A program made the position numbers and the translations under genes. DNA of 64,000 nt from Corynebacterium minutissimum (GTDB lineage Bacteria; Actinomycetota; Actinomycetes; Mycobacteriales; Mycobacteriaceae), in contig NZ_JSEF01000012.1 of the NCBI RefSeq assembly GCF_000805675.1, positions 62,001 to 126,000 on the forward strand. The letters are read 5' to 3'. Each line of letters begins with the position of its first letter. Positions within the stretch are counted from its first letter, which is position 1. The notes beneath the pieces are model-generated. The model ran no database searches and was not told the origin of the DNA. It worked only from the letters and a program-made list of their open reading frames with translations. This document shows positions 52,640 to 63,169 of the stretch, piece after piece.

Positions 52640-55600
52640 ATGCCAAAGCGCAACGACATCAATCACGTCCTGGTTATCGGCTCCGGTCCGATTGTCATCG
52701 GCCAGGCTTGTGAGTTCGACTACTCCGGCACCCAGGCCTGCCGCGTGCTCAAGGAGGAAGGCCTGCGCGTGACGCTGGTCAACTCCAACCCGGCGACCAT
52801 CATGACGGACCCAGAGTTCGCCGACCACACCTACGTCGAGCCCATCGAGCCCGAGTTCATTGAAAAAATCCTCCTCAAGGAAAAGGAGGAGGGCCACCCC
52901 ATCGATGCAGTCCTGGCAACGCTTGGTGGCCAGACCGCCCTCAATGCCGCGGTGCAGTTGGACCGCCTGGGCATTCTGAAGAAGTACGACATCGAGCTCA
53001 TTGGTGCTGATATCGACGCGATTGAGCGCGGTGAGGACCGTCAGAAGTTTAAGGACATTGTCGCCTCCATTGGTGGCGAATCTGCGCGCTCCCGCGTGTG
53101 CCACACGATGGAGGAGGTCCACGAGACTGTAGCGGAACTCGGACTGCCGGTAGTCGTGCGCCCGTCCTTCACCATGGGTGGCTTGGGATCCGGTCTTGCG
53201 TTTAATGAGGAGGACCTCGAGCGCATCGCTGGTGGTGGCTTGGCAGCGTCCCCGGAAGCCAACGTTCTTATCGAAGAGTCCATTCTGGGGTGGAAGGAAT
53301 TCGAGCTTGAGCTCATGCGTGACGGCGACGATAACGTCGTGGTCATTGCTTCCATCGAGAACGTCGACGCACTCGGCGTCCATACTGGTGATTCCGTGAC
53401 CGTGGCACCGGCCTTGACCTTGACGGACCGCGAGTACCAGACGATGCGTGATCAGGGTATTGCGATTATCCGCGAGGTCGGCGTTGATACCGGCGGCTGC
53501 AACATCCAGTTTGCTGTCAACCCAGACGATGGCCGCATCATCACCATTGAGATGAACCCACGCGTGTCTCGTTCCTCCGCGCTGGCCTCCAAGGCCACCG
53601 GTTTTCCGATTGCGAAGCTGGCCGCCAAGCTGGCCATCGGCTACACCCTTGATGAGGTTCGCAACGACATCACCGGTGTTACTCCGGCTGCCTTCGAACC
53701 GACGCTGGACTACGTCATTGTCAAGGCACCACGCTTTGCCTTCGAGAAGTTCCCAGGTGCCGATGACACCCTCACCACGACGATGAAGTCCGTGGGCGAG
53801 GCCATGGGTATTGGCCGCAACTACATCGCCGGCCTCAACAAGGTCATGCGCTCCTTGGAGGGCAAGCCTGCCGGATTCTGGACCCAGCCAGACGAGTACT
53901 TTGCCGGCGAGCGCGCTACTGACTTGGACGCTGTGCTCAAGGATTTGGAGCGCCCGACTGAGGGCCGAATGTACGACATCGAGCTGGCCTTCCGCCTCGG
54001 CGCCACCGTGGAACAGCTGTATGAGCACTCGAACGTGGACCCCTGGTTCCTCGCGGAGCTTGAGGCACTCGTTCAGTTCCGCACCGAACTTGTTGAGGCT
54101 CCTGTGCTCGATGCTGAGCTTTTGCGCCGCGCCAAAGTCTTCGGCCTGTCTGATGCCCAGATTGCTGCGCTGCGTCCGGAGTTCGCTGGCGAGGACGGCG
54201 TGCGTTCCTTGCGCTGGTCCCTGGGTATTCGCCCGGTCTACAAGACGGTCGATACCTGTGCTGGTGAGTTCGAGGCTCAGACCCCGTACCACTACAGTGC
54301 CTATGAGATGGATCCTGACGCTGAGTCCGAAGTCGGCCCGATGGCCGAGGGTAAGAAGGGTAAGGTCATCATCTTGGGCTCTGGCCCGAACCGCATCGGC
54401 CAGGGCATCGAGTTTGACTACTCGTGTGTCCACGCTGCACTGGAGCTCTCCCGTGAGGGCTACGAGACCGTCATGGTTAACTGCAACCCGGAGACGGTTT
54501 CTACCGACTATGACACCGCTGATCGTCTGTACTTCGAACCGCTGACCTTCGAGGACGTCATGGAGGTCTACCACGCAGAGGCCCAGTCCGGCGAGGTTGC
54601 TGGCGTCATCGTCCAGCTGGGTGGTCAGACCCCGCTGGGTTTGGCAGAGCGTCTCACCGCTGCCGGTGTACCGGTCGTTGGTACCTCCGCCGCAGCCATT
54701 GACTTGGCAGAAGACCGCGGTGAGTTCGGCAAGGTTCTTGAAGCAGCTGAGCTGCCAGCCCCAGCGTTTGGCACTGCAACGTCCTTTGATGAGGCTCGCC
54801 AGGTTGCCGCGGGCATCGGCTACCCGGTGCTAGTCCGCCCGTCCTATGTTCTAGGCGGCCGCGGAATGGAGATTGTCTATGATGAAGACTCCCTGCGTGA
54901 CTACATTGAGCGCGCTACTGAAATCACCTCCGATCACCCAGTACTGGTGGACCGGTTCCTCGACAACGCTATTGAGATTGATGTCGATGCACTCTGCGAT
55001 GGCGAGGAGGTCTACCTTGGCGGCGTGATGGAGCATATTGAGGAAGCCGGCATTCACTCCGGTGACTCGTCGTGTGCACTTCCGCCGATGACGCTCGGAC
55101 CGCAGGATATTGAGAAGGTACGTGAGTCGACGCGCCGCCTCGCTCACGGTATCGGCGTCAAGGGCCTCATGAACGTTCAGTACGCACTGAAAGATGACAC
55201 CCTCTACGTCATCGAAGCCAACCCGCGTGCTTCTCGCACGGTGCCGTTCGTGTCCAAGGCTACGGGCGTACCGCTGGCCAAGGCTGCCGCGCGCGTCATG
55301 CTCGGTGCTTCAATTGCACAGCTGCGTGAGGAGGGCATTATCCCATCTAACTACGATGGCGGCTCCCTTCCGCTTGAGCACCCAATTGCGGTGAAGGAAG
55401 CGGTTCTTCCGTTCAACCGTTTCCGTCGCCCTGACGGCCAACTGCTGGATACGCTGTTGTCGCCTGAGATGAAGTCCACTGGTGAGGTCATGGGTCTGGC
55501 CGATAACTTCGGTGCCGCCTACGCCAAGGGTGAGATGGCTGCCTTCGGTGAGTTGCCGACGGAAGGAACGGTCTTCGTGTCCGTGGCTAACCGCGATAAG

Positions 55601-55981
55601 CGCACGCTCATCTTCCCGATTCAGCGTTTGGCCTACATGGGGTACACCATCGTGGCTACTGACGGTACTGCGCAGATGCTGCGCCGCAATGGTGTGGAAT
55701 GCGAGGTAGCTACCAAGGTCTCTGAGGCTGAGGAGGGCCAGGAGTCCATCGTTGATGCCATCCTTAGCGGCAAGGTTGATCTCATCCTTAATACGCCAGC
55801 TGGCTCCGCCGGCGCTCGCCACGATGGCTACGACATTCGCGCCGCTGCGGTGTCTGTCGGTGTGCCGCTCGTGACGACCGTTCAGGGCGTGACCGCAGCG
55901 GTGCAGGGCATCGAGGCACTGCGCCGGGGCGACCTGAAGGTCCGCGCACTCCAGGAGCTTGAGCATGCCCCAGCTAACTAA
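52640..55981 (+). CDS. carB: Carbamoyl-phosphate synthase large subunit
   Basis: Builds carbamoyl phosphate from bicarbonate, ammonia and two ATP. 1113 residues with duplicated ATP-grasp halves. The first half begins [21 protein letters not shown] and the second about residue 570 ([20 protein letters not shown]). Each has a glycine loop and a Glu-x-Asn-Pro-Arg metal motif ([30 protein letters not shown]). The C-terminal allosteric MGS-like domain (about 960-1090) has [15 protein letters not shown]. It overlaps the start of pyrF. Confidence 0.97.
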   Translation: MPKRNDINHVLVIGSGPIVIGQACEFDYSGTQACRVLKEEGLRVTLVNSNPATIMTDPEFADHTYVEPIEPEFIEKILLKEKEEGHPIDAVLATLGGQTALNAAVQLDRLGILKKYDIELIGADIDAIERGEDRQKFKDIVASIGGESARSRVCHTMEEVHETVAELGLPVVVRPSFTMGGLGSGLAFNEEDLERIAGGGLAASPEANVLIEESILGWKEFELELMRDGDDNVVVIASIENVDALGVHTGDSVTVAPALTLTDREYQTMRDQGIAIIREVGVDTGGCNIQFAVNPDDGRIITIEMNPRVSRSSALASKATGFPIAKLAAKLAIGYTLDEVRNDITGVTPAAFEPTLDYVIVKAPRFAFEKFPGADDTLTTTMKSVGEAMGIGRNYIAGLNKVMRSLEGKPAGFWTQPDEYFAGERATDLDAVLKDLERPTEGRMYDIELAFRLGATVEQLYEHSNVDPWFLAELEALVQFRTELVEAPVLDAELLRRAKVFGLSDAQIAALRPEFAGEDGVRSLRWSLGIRPVYKTVDTCAGEFEAQTPYHYSAYEMDPDAESEVGPMAEGKKGKVIILGSGPNRIGQGIEFDYSCVHAALELSREGYETVMVNCNPETVSTDYDTADRLYFEPLTFEDVMEVYHAEAQSGEVAGVIVQLGGQTPLGLAERLTAAGVPVVGTSAAAIDLAEDRGEFGKVLEAAELPAPAFGTATSFDEARQVAAGIGYPVLVRPSYVLGGRGMEIVYDEDSLRDYIERATEITSDHPVLVDRFLDNAIEIDVDALCDGEEVYLGGVMEHIEEAGIHSGDSSCALPPMTLGPQDIEKVRESTRRLAHGIGVKGLMNVQYALKDDTLYVIEANPRASRTVPFVSKATGVPLAKAAARVMLGASIAQLREEGIIPSNYDGGSLPLEHPIAVKEAVLPFNRFRRPDGQLLDTLLSPEMKSTGEVMGLADNFGAAYAKGEMAAFGELPTEGTVFVSVANRDKRTLIFPIQRLAYMGYTIVATDGTAQMLRRNGVECEVATKVSEAEEGQESIVDAILSGKVDLILNTPAGSAGARHDGYDIRAAAVSVGVPLVTTVQGVTAAVQGIEALRRGDLKVRALQELEHAPAN

Positions 55982-56825
55982 AGATCCGGTCGCCTTCGGC
56001 GAAAAGGCGGTTGCCGCCGGCCGTGAGCGTGGGCGTCTGTGCGTTGGCATTGATCCGCACCCGCACTTGCTCGAGTCCTGGGGGTTGCCTGCCGACGTTG
56101 ACGGTCTTCGTACCTTCACGATGACCTGCGTGGAAGCCTTCGTGGATACCGCAGCCATGGTGAAGCCGCAGGTAGCTTTCTTCGAGCGCTATGGCTCCCG
56201 AGGCTTCGCGGTCCTGGAGGAAGCTCTGGTGGCTTTGCGTGAGAGCGGTTGCCTCAGCCTTGCGGATGCCAAGCGTGGCGATATCGGCTCGACTATGGCG
56301 GGTTATGCCGAGGCGTGGCTAGGGGAGAACTCCCCGTTGCGAGCAGATGCGGTGACCGTCTCGCCGTACCTCGGCGTTGGTGCACTCAGCCCAGTTTTCG
56401 CCATGGCCGAGCAATCAGGTCGGGGAGTGTTTGTCCTGGCGGCAACGTCCAACCCGGAAGCGAAGGCTCTGCAATCGTTGAGCGTCGAAGGCCGTAGCGT
56501 AGCCCAGCGCGTTGTTGATGAGCTGGCAGAACGCAACGCGGCGGTGGCAGCCCACGGCGATGACACCGACCCAACAGTCGGTGCCTTGGGCGTCGTCGTA
56601 GGAGCAACGCTCGACACTCCGCCAGAGTTAGACCAATTGAATGGCCCGGTGCTTCTTCCAGGCGTGGGTGCCCAAGGAGCTACGCCCGCAGATGTCCGAG
56701 CGCTGACCAAAACAGCGCCGGAGTTGGGCTTTGCCAACGTGTCTCGCGCCATTCTTTCGTGTGGCCCGAAGGTCGATGACCTGCGGAAAGCAGTCATAGA
56801 TACCGCGGCAGAATTCCGCGATTAA
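55965..56825 (+). CDS. pyrF: Orotidine 5'-phosphate decarboxylase (type 2)
   Basis: Last step to UMP. 286 residues of the long (type 2) subfamily, with [16 protein letters not shown] near the start and the catalytic [21 protein letters not shown] (Lys and Asp). A late segment [13 protein letters not shown] holds phosphate. ATG 55965 lies inside the carB end (17-nt overlap); TTG 55959 is an alternative. pyrD and pyrE are not in the window. Confidence 0.95.
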   Translation: MPQLTKDPVAFGEKAVAAGRERGRLCVGIDPHPHLLESWGLPADVDGLRTFTMTCVEAFVDTAAMVKPQVAFFERYGSRGFAVLEEALVALRESGCLSLADAKRGDIGSTMAGYAEAWLGENSPLRADAVTVSPYLGVGALSPVFAMAEQSGRGVFVLAATSNPEAKALQSLSVEGRSVAQRVVDELAERNAAVAAHGDDTDPTVGALGVVVGATLDTPPELDQLNGPVLLPGVGAQGATPADVRALTKTAPELGFANVSRAILSCGPKVDDLRKAVIDTAAEFRD

Positions 56826-56828
56826 GTC

Positions 56829-56859
56829 AACGGCGTGCCCAATTAACGAGTGCGCCGTT
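56829..56859 (+). terminator. Possible terminator of the pyrimidine operon
   Basis: AACGGCG (56829-56835) pairs with CGCCGTT (56853-56859) over a 17-nt loop, shortly after the pyrF stop, and a TATTTTGTTT tract follows about 10 bp later. Confidence 0.4.
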
Positions 56860-57084
56860 TACCTGGTATTTTGTTTAAGGCATGTGCGTTGACGTGCAGG
56901 AACCTTTAAAACAAGGGGACCGGGTTACGTCATCGCGTACAGACCAGTGCTAGGATTGCCAGAAGTCGGTTCGTGGAGGAAGCAAAAGCTATCTCCCGCT
57001 GGGGAAATTACGCCCCTGAGAACCGAGATTCTGGTGCCAGCCATCAGACGAAAATGTTCACACTAATGAAATCGGAGGAAACCC

Positions 57085-57405
57085 GTGGCCCTTCCCAAGT
57101 TGACTGATGAGCAGCGCAAGGAAGCTCTCGCAAAGGCCGCTGAGGCCCGCAAGGCTCGTGCTGAGCTCAAGGCTGCGCTGAAGCGCGGCGAGACCAACCT
57201 GCAGGACGTTCTGGAGAAGGCTGAGACCGATGAGATCATCGGCAAGACCAAGGTCTCCGCTCTCCTCGAGGCCCTGCCGAAGGTGGGCAAGGTCAAGGCC
57301 AAGGAAATCATGGAGGACCTGGAGATTGCTCAGACCCGCCGCCTGCGTGGCCTGGGTGACCGTCAGCGTCGCGCCCTGCTTGAGCGTTTCGGCTACGGCG
57401 AGTAA
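57085..57405 (+). CDS. mihF: Actinobacterial integration host factor
   Basis: Small helical nucleoid protein of 106 residues, essential in mycobacteria. It has a long charged N-terminal helix ([20 protein letters not shown]) followed by a helix-hairpin/H2TH-like core with [21 protein letters not shown] and the C-terminal [18 protein letters not shown], which contact DNA. GTG 57085 has GGAGG six bases upstream. A leader of about 130 nt precedes it with a TAGGAT -10-like box near 56951. It is transcribed with gmk and rpoZ, as usual in actinobacteria. Confidence 0.94.
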   Translation: MALPKLTDEQRKEALAKAAEARKARAELKAALKRGETNLQDVLEKAETDEIIGKTKVSALLEALPKVGKVKAKEIMEDLEIAQTRRLRGLGDRQRRALLERFGYGE

Positions 57406-57413
57406 ATAGCGCA

Positions 57414-57983
57414 ATGGCTGACGAAACTGCACGCGGACGCCTGGTCGTACTGGCCGGGCCGTCTGCAGTGGGCAAGTCCACTGTGGTTTCGCGCCTGCGC
57501 GACGATGTCGAAAACCTCTACTTCAGCGTCTCTATGACGACGCGCCAACCCCGTCCTGGCGAGACCGACGGGGTTGACTATTTCTTCGTCACCCCGGAGG
57601 TCTTCCAAGAACGTATCGACGCCGGAGACATGCTCGAATGGGCAGAAATTCACGGTGGCTTGCAGCGTTCCGGTACGCCGGCGCAGCCGGTCCAGGAAGC
57701 TTTGCAGGCTGGCCGTCCGGTGTTGGTAGAGGTTGATCTTGCAGGCGCCCGCAACGTCAAGGCGGCGATGCCGGAAGCAGAAACTGTGTTTCTTGCCCCA
57801 CCATCTTGGGACGTTCTCGTTGAGCGCCTGACTGGGCGGGGAACGGAACCCCAAGATGTCATCGACCGTAGACTGCAGACTGCAGAGACGGAACTTGCCG
57901 CGCAAAAGGAGTTCGACCACGTCGTAGTCAACAATGAGCTCGATGAGGCCGTAACTGCTATTAGTGCTATCCTGCGTGGATAG
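57414..57983 (+). CDS. gmk: Guanylate kinase
   Basis: Phosphorylates GMP to GDP. 189 residues with the P-loop [17 protein letters not shown], the GMP-binding [35 protein letters not shown], and the lid region [23 protein letters not shown] 57414 is eight bases after mihF. Confidence 0.95.
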   Translation: MADETARGRLVVLAGPSAVGKSTVVSRLRDDVENLYFSVSMTTRQPRPGETDGVDYFFVTPEVFQERIDAGDMLEWAEIHGGLQRSGTPAQPVQEALQAGRPVLVEVDLAGARNVKAAMPEAETVFLAPPSWDVLVERLTGRGTEPQDVIDRRLQTAETELAAQKEFDHVVVNNELDEAVTAISAILRG

Positions 57984-58021
57984 ACCAAGATTTTGACCAT
58001 CTACCAACAGTAAAGGTGCAT

Positions 58022-58324
58022 GTGACCAACGTGACCACACCTGCTAATTCTGAGGCCGTAAAGCCTGAGCCAGTTTTCGATCCGCCAACGGGTATTACTG
58101 ACCCGCCGATTGATGAGCTGCTGGATAAGGTCTCGTCCAAGTATGCTCTGGTGATCTTCGCAGCGAAGCGTGCGCGCCAGATCAACAGCTACTACCAGGA
58201 GCAAGACGAAGGCGTCTTCGAGTTCGTCGGACCGCTGGTGACCCCGGAGCCGGGAGAGAAGCCGCTGTCCATCGCCCTGCGCGAGATCGAGGCCGGTCTC
58301 CTCGACCACGAGGAAGGCAACTAA
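58022..58324 (+). CDS. rpoZ: RNA polymerase omega subunit
   Basis: Helps assemble and stabilise RNA polymerase through beta prime. 100 residues: [35 protein letters not shown] (in parts) is the omega core, followed by [15 protein letters not shown] at the end. GTG 58022 is chosen because TAAAGG lies 6-7 bases upstream; GTG 58016 would overlap that site. A strong terminator follows at 58344. Confidence 0.95.
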   Translation: MTNVTTPANSEAVKPEPVFDPPTGITDPPIDELLDKVSSKYALVIFAAKRARQINSYYQEQDEGVFEFVGPLVTPEPGEKPLSIALREIEAGLLDHEEGN

Positions 58325-58343
58325 CCTCGACTAGTCGTCGATT

Positions 58344-58383
58344 ACCCACCTAGTGCATCTTGCGAGATGCCTGGGTGGGTTTC
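58344..58383 (+). terminator. rpoZ terminator
   Basis: Two stacked stems: ACCCACC (58344-58350) with GGTGGGT (58374-58380), and GCATCT (58355-58360) with AGATGC (58365-58370), then TTCGTT. It separates the mihF-gmk-rpoZ unit from coaBC. Confidence 0.85.
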
Positions 58384-58435
58384 GTTCGTCTTGGGTAACA
58401 TCGTCCGGGTGAAGGACGTACAGGAAACCCCAGAC

Positions 58436-59677
58436 ATGACCAGTACCCACCGCCGCATCCTTGTTGGTGTGGCCGGAGGCATCGCCGCCTACAAAGCCTG
58501 CCACCTTATCCGTGACTTCAAAGAGCATGGCGACGACGTGCGCGTGGTACCCACCGAAGCGGCGCTTAATTTTGTCGGTGCGGCCACCTTCGAAGCTCTA
58601 TCTGGCAATCCAGTGTCGACAACTGTCTTTGACGCGGTGGATGAAGTCCAGCACGTGGCTTTGGGTCAACAAGCAGATGCCGTCGTTATCGCCCCAGCAA
58701 CGGCGGATCTGATCGCGCGACTAGCATGTGGCCGCGCCGATGATTTGCTCACTGCCTCCGTACTCGTGGCGACATGCCCAATAGTTCTAGCTCCCGCGAT
58801 GCACACGGAGATGTGGCTGAACCCGGCAACCCAAGACAACGTAGCAACGCTGCGCCGTCGGGGGATTACCGTTATGGAACCCGCACATGGACGCCTTACT
58901 GGCAAGGACACTGGCGCGGGCCGTCTGCCAGAGCCGAGCCAGATCGCAGAGTTTGCACGGACCGTCATTGATGGTCACACGGTTCCCTTCGACTGGAAGG
59001 GCCGTAAGGTTGTTGTTTCTGCCGGCGGTACGCAGGAAAACCTTGACCCGGTTCGTTTCCTTGGCAACCGCTCGTCGGGCCGCCAAGGCTTTGCACTAGC
59101 GGAGATTGCCGCGCAACGTGGTGCCGATGTCACCATCGTGGCTGGTGATACCGAGGACCTTCCAGTTCCTTCCGGTGCCGAAGTGGTACGCGTGACCTCA
59201 ACACGCGATATGGAGGCCGCCATGAACGAGCACTCCGCAGATGCCGATATTGTCATTATGGCCGCCGCAGTAGCGGACTATCGCCCAGCACACGTGGCTG
59301 ATTCCAAGATGAAAAAGGGCGCTGCCGACGAGAATTTGGCGCGCCTTGAACTTGTGGAGAATCCAGATATCCTCAAGGGCCTCGTGTCGCGTCGCGCCAG
59401 TGGAGAAATCAACGAAGACGCCGTCATTGTAGGCTTCGCTGCCGAAACCGGTGATGCCACTACAAGCGTCCTCGAGTACGCCCAGCAGAAGTTTGAAAGA
59501 AAAGGCTGTGACGTCCTCATGGCCAATGAAGTGGGCGAAGGCAAGGTCTTTGGACAATCCACCAGCGCGGGGTGGATCCTTCGGCGCGATACGGAACCGG
59601 TAGTGGTGGAGCATGGCAGCAAACAAGCAGTGGCGGCACAGATCCTTGATGCAGTGAATGAAATACTTCCGATGTAG
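58436..59677 (+). CDS. coaBC: Bifunctional phosphopantothenoylcysteine decarboxylase / phosphopantothenate--cysteine ligase
   Basis: Two consecutive steps of CoA synthesis. 413 residues: an N-terminal flavin CoaC domain (about 1-180) with ILVGVAGGIAAYKACHLIRDF, the active-site His in EVQHVALGQQADAVVIAPATAD, and LAPAMHTEMW; a C-terminal CoaB domain with VVVSAGGTQENLDPVRFLGNRSSG (in parts), AAAVADYRPA and KMKKG. ATG 58436 has AGGAAA upstream. GTG 58409, 8 nt after a TAACAT -10-like box, is a possible leaderless alternative that would add nine residues. Confidence 0.94.
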   Translation: MTSTHRRILVGVAGGIAAYKACHLIRDFKEHGDDVRVVPTEAALNFVGAATFEALSGNPVSTTVFDAVDEVQHVALGQQADAVVIAPATADLIARLACGRADDLLTASVLVATCPIVLAPAMHTEMWLNPATQDNVATLRRRGITVMEPAHGRLTGKDTGAGRLPEPSQIAEFARTVIDGHTVPFDWKGRKVVVSAGGTQENLDPVRFLGNRSSGRQGFALAEIAAQRGADVTIVAGDTEDLPVPSGAEVVRVTSTRDMEAAMNEHSADADIVIMAAAVADYRPAHVADSKMKKGAADENLARLELVENPDILKGLVSRRASGEINEDAVIVGFAAETGDATTSVLEYAQQKFERKGCDVLMANEVGEGKVFGQSTSAGWILRRDTEPVVVEHGSKQAVAAQILDAVNEILPM

Positions 59678-59695
59678 CGCTCGTTCTTGCAGCTG

Positions 59696-59711
59696 TAGAC
59701 CGCTTGGTCTA
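59696..59711. promoter_or_regulatory. McbR operator upstream of metK
   Basis: TAGACCGCTTGGTCTA (59696-59711) is an exact match to TAGAC-N6-GTCTA, the published binding motif of the methionine/cysteine repressor McbR in C. glutamicum. A -10-like TACGAT (59710-59715) overlaps its right end, so binding should block metK transcription. Confidence 0.88.
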
Positions 59712-59809
59712 CGATGGGCTGGTATCAACGCGCCGCTACTTTAAGTTGAGTTTTGTACCAGCTTTCTCTGTTCCCTCCACGGCGCGCAGAACTAGCTTAA
59801 GGACAATGT

Positions 59810-61033
59810 GTGACTGAATCAGCTACTCAGGCAGTACGCCTCTTCACCAGCGAATCCGTGACAGAAGGTCACCCGGATAAGATTTGTGATGCGATCTCGG
59901 ACGCCATTCTTGACGCCCTTCTGGAGGTCGACCCCGATGCCCACGTTGCCGTCGAAACGATGGTGACCACGGGCCAGGTCCACGTTGTGGGCGAGGTCCG
60001 CACTTCTGGTTACGTCGAAATCCCGCAGATTGTTCGCAAGACTCTCGTGGACATCGGCTTTACCTCATCCGACGTTGGCTTCGATGGCCACACCTGCGGT
60101 GTCAACGTTGCCATTGGTGAGCAGTCCCAGGAGATTGGCGCCGGTGTGGACGCTTCCACCGAAGTGCGCTCCGGTGACTATGAGGATGATGACCAGTACG
60201 GCGCCGGCGACCAAGGCCTCATGTTCGGCTACGCCACTAATGAGACGCCTGAGTTCATGCCGCTACCGATTTCCACGGCTCACCACCTATCCCGCCGACT
60301 GACCCAGGTGCGCAAGGAAGGAATTGTTCCCTCCCTGCGCCCCGATGGTAAGACTCAGGTGACCTTCGCCTATGACGAAGATGATGTTCCTACTCGCCTA
60401 GAAACCATCGTTATCTCCACCCAGCATGATCCGGATGTCACGCAGGAATGGCTCGCCGAGCAGCTGCGTACGCACGTGGTGGAATGGGTTGTTGATGATG
60501 CCGAGTTGGGCAAGTACTACACCGACGAGACTGAATTGCTCATCAACCCGTCTGGTTCCTTCATCTTGGGCGGTCCCATGGGTGATGCCGGACTAACTGG
60601 CCGCAAGATCATCGTTGATACCTATGGCGGCATGGCCCGCCACGGCGGTGGCGCGTTCTCCGGCAAGGATCCGAGCAAGGTGGACCGTTCTGCTGCTTAC
60701 GCAATGCGCTGGGTAGCTAAAAACATCGTGGCTGCCGGTCTCGCTGACCGCGCCGAGGTTCAGGTGGCCTACGCCATCGGTCGTGCTAAGCCGGTAGGCC
60801 TGTACGTAGAGACTTTTGGGACAGCTAAGGAAGGGCTGACCGACGGCGCCATCCAGGCCGCTGTCAACAAGGTCTTTGACCTTCGCCCGGCTGCCATCAT
60901 CCGCGATTTGGACTTGCAGCGCCCGCTGTACAGCAAGACTGCCGCTTACGGTCACTTCGGCCGTACCGACGTCGACCTGCCGTGGGAGGACACCTCCCGC
61001 GCTGAGGATCTACGCCGCGCCGCCGGCCTGTAG
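59810..61033 (+). CDS. metK: S-adenosylmethionine synthetase
   Basis: Makes S-adenosylmethionine from methionine and ATP. 407 residues: [20 protein letters not shown] near the start, [15 protein letters not shown] (signature 1), [20 protein letters not shown] (signature 2) and the C-terminal [17 protein letters not shown] 59810 follows AAGGA. About 100 nt of leader separate it from the McbR-controlled promoter. priA begins 11 bases after its stop. Confidence 0.97.
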   Translation: MTESATQAVRLFTSESVTEGHPDKICDAISDAILDALLEVDPDAHVAVETMVTTGQVHVVGEVRTSGYVEIPQIVRKTLVDIGFTSSDVGFDGHTCGVNVAIGEQSQEIGAGVDASTEVRSGDYEDDDQYGAGDQGLMFGYATNETPEFMPLPISTAHHLSRRLTQVRKEGIVPSLRPDGKTQVTFAYDEDDVPTRLETIVISTQHDPDVTQEWLAEQLRTHVVEWVVDDAELGKYYTDETELLINPSGSFILGGPMGDAGLTGRKIIVDTYGGMARHGGGAFSGKDPSKVDRSAAYAMRWVAKNIVAAGLADRAEVQVAYAIGRAKPVGLYVETFGTAKEGLTDGAIQAAVNKVFDLRPAAIIRDLDLQRPLYSKTAAYGHFGRTDVDLPWEDTSRAEDLRRAAGL

Positions 61034-61044
61034 AATCGGGCGTT

Positions 61045-63078
61045 ATGCCCAAGAAGACACCCGCCGCCCACCAACCGGTCGGGCGGGTGTTGCCTTTATT
61101 GGGGGTCGCACACCTGGACCGTGCCTTTGACTATCTCATCGACGAAACTGATTCAGAGGCTGCTCAGCCAGGTGTACGCGTGCGCATCCGCTTCAACGGT
61201 CGGCTCGTTGACGCCATCCTCCTCGCCCGCGGTAGTGACTCAGAGTTTGAGGGATCGTTGCGCTATATTGACCGCGTCATCTCACCATATGCGGTCTACA
61301 CACCCGTAATTTCAGCACTGGTGGAATCACTGGCGGCACGCTATGGCGGGGTGCGTTCTGACATCATTCGCACGGCCATTCCTGCGCGTCATGCAAAGGC
61401 AGAAGAGGCAGATCTGGAGACCCCGTGGGACGAGTTGGGGAGCACTGAACACCCAGATCTTTCTTCCTGGTCACGGTATGCACATGGAGAGTCTTTCGTT
61501 GACTCAGTTCTAGCAGGGCACATCGCTCGTGCGGCCTGGCAAATTGCGCCTGGCGCCGACTGGGCTGAGGCACTCGCAGCTCTCGGCTCGAGCGTGGCAC
61601 TCAAGGGCGGGGGAGTGCTCATGGTCGTTCCCGATCAGCGCGACCTTGACCGGCTGGAAAAGGCCTTCCGGCAGTTTGTCTCCGCCAAGCAGATCACTGT
61701 CCTTGCTCATAGCACTGGACCCCAGGCGCGCTACCGGCGCTACCTTTCAGCACTGACTGGTCAATCCCGCATTGTCATCGGAACGCGCTCAGCGGCTTTC
61801 GCACCCGTCAAGGATTTACAGCTCGCGGTTATTCTCAACGATGGTGACGATAACCTTGTGGATAATCTCAAGCCCTATGTCCATGCTCGCGAAGTACTCA
61901 GCACGCGTTCTGCACACGAAGGCTGCAGCTTGATTTTGGCTGGACATTCGCGCACTGCTGAAGCTCAACTCTTGGTGGAGTCTGGGTGGGCTCACAACCT
62001 CGTCCCCACAGAAGAGGCTCTTAAAGCATCTCGCCCGGACATCGTCCCGGTAGGTGCCTTCGGCGTAAACCTCGCTAGGCACATGCAGGGAGGTACCACC
62101 TCGGTCTCTGGTCCTGCTTTCCAGTCCACGCGAGCAGCCCTCGACCGAGGCGAGCCGGTCCTCGTTCAGGTACCGCGCAAAGGCTACGCACCTATCCTCG
62201 CGTGCGGGCAATGTTTTTCCCCAGCGCGCTGTCGTCACTGCAACGGCCCACTGGGTCTACCCGCCGCCAGCGGTAGCGATTCTCAGTCGGCTTCTCTGCC
62301 TACCTGCCGTTGGTGTGGGCGAGTAGACACACACTATCGCTGTTCCGAATGCGGCTCACCACGCCTGCGCGCTATTGTGTTAGGTTCCGAGCGCACCGCG
62401 GAGGAACTAGGTCGGGCCTTCCCCCAGACTCGCATTATTCAGTCAGGGGGCTCGAAGGTGGTCGATGAAATCCCACAGGGCCCGGCTCTCGTTATTGCAA
62501 CTCCAGGCGCGGAACCTCACGTGGCGGACAATGGGCAGTACGGCGCAGCATTACTCGTGGAGACCGGCGCGTTGCTCGGCCGCCAAGATTTGCGCGCAAC
62601 GGAAGATACTCTGGCTAAGTGGGCTGCTGCGGCGACACTCGTGCGCCCAGCGGAAGCTGGTGGTGTGGTCGTTGTGGCCGCTGATGAGCAGCTACCCTTG
62701 GTGGGTTTCTTCATGAACTGGGACATGGTGGGCGCTGCTGCCGCGGAGTTGCACGCACGTCGGGAGGTGCGTTTCCCACCCGCAGTGCACATGGCGGCAA
62801 TCGATGGTGCCGATGCTTCCTTGGATTCCTTCCTCGAGCTTGTAGAACTCCCAGAACATGCAGAGCTTCTTGGCCCCGTGCCTTTGCCGCCTGGTGTGAG
62901 CCTGCCGGGCGACTATGACCGCGAGCGCGGCGGTGAGCCTCAGCGATTGTTGGTGCGCACTCCACTAGGGCCACGCTCGGAACTTGGTGTGGCGCTACGT
63001 ACCGCGAACGCGGTGCGCAGTGCACGCAAAGATGTGTTGCCGCTACGTATCGCCGTCGATCCCATCAACATAGGTTAG
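61045..63078 (+). CDS. priA: PriA-like primosomal protein lacking helicase motifs
   Basis: 677 residues aligning overall with PriA (3' DNA-binding domain, helicase core, zinc region). The helicase core has lost its ATPase signatures: there is no GxGKT near residue 190-200 (only LGSSVALKGGGVLMVVPDQRD), and the DEEH position reads NDGDD. Four Cys pairs in the zinc region are intact (ACGQCFSPARCRHC and CRWCGRVDTHYRCSEC). Loss of ATPase is known for actinobacterial members, so it likely acts as a structural primosome protein. A terminator-like hairpin (61057-61090) sits in its first codons; GTG 61090 or a nearby codon could be the true start. Confidence 0.88.
   Translation: MPKKTPAAHQPVGRVLPLLGVAHLDRAFDYLIDETDSEAAQPGVRVRIRFNGRLVDAILLARGSDSEFEGSLRYIDRVISPYAVYTPVISALVESLAARYGGVRSDIIRTAIPARHAKAEEADLETPWDELGSTEHPDLSSWSRYAHGESFVDSVLAGHIARAAWQIAPGADWAEALAALGSSVALKGGGVLMVVPDQRDLDRLEKAFRQFVSAKQITVLAHSTGPQARYRRYLSALTGQSRIVIGTRSAAFAPVKDLQLAVILNDGDDNLVDNLKPYVHAREVLSTRSAHEGCSLILAGHSRTAEAQLLVESGWAHNLVPTEEALKASRPDIVPVGAFGVNLARHMQGGTTSVSGPAFQSTRAALDRGEPVLVQVPRKGYAPILACGQCFSPARCRHCNGPLGLPAASGSDSQSASLPTCRWCGRVDTHYRCSECGSPRLRAIVLGSERTAEELGRAFPQTRIIQSGGSKVVDEIPQGPALVIATPGAEPHVADNGQYGAALLVETGALLGRQDLRATEDTLAKWAAAATLVRPAEAGGVVVVAADEQLPLVGFFMNWDMVGAAAAELHARREVRFPPAVHMAAIDGADASLDSFLELVELPEHAELLGPVPLPPGVSLPGDYDRERGGEPQRLLVRTPLGPRSELGVALRTANAVRSARKDVLPLRIAVDPINIG
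61057..61099 (+). terminator. Terminator-like hairpin inside the 5' end of priA
   Basis: ACACCCGCC (61057-61065) pairs perfectly with GGCGGGTGT (61082-61090) over a 16-nt loop and is followed by TGCCTTTATT. It lies 24 bp after the metK stop and 12 bp inside the annotated priA frame, so it could end or attenuate metK transcription before priA. Confidence 0.5.
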
Positions 63079-63169
63079 CCGCCACGCACGAGGGGGACCT
63101 CGTAGGCGCGGACGCTGTGCGGTGAACTATTGTCGGTCAAGAACGTCCCAACGACGAGGAGTACTCACC

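Noticed and set aside
52373..54574. Open frame of 733 codons on the minus strand
   Set aside because: It lies wholly antisense to carA/carB, which are certain; it is a codon-bias shadow with no recognisable domain.
59678..59809. SAM riboswitch before metK
   Set aside because: The leader is only about 100 nt and shows none of the SAM-I helices or conserved loops; the McbR operator explains control better.
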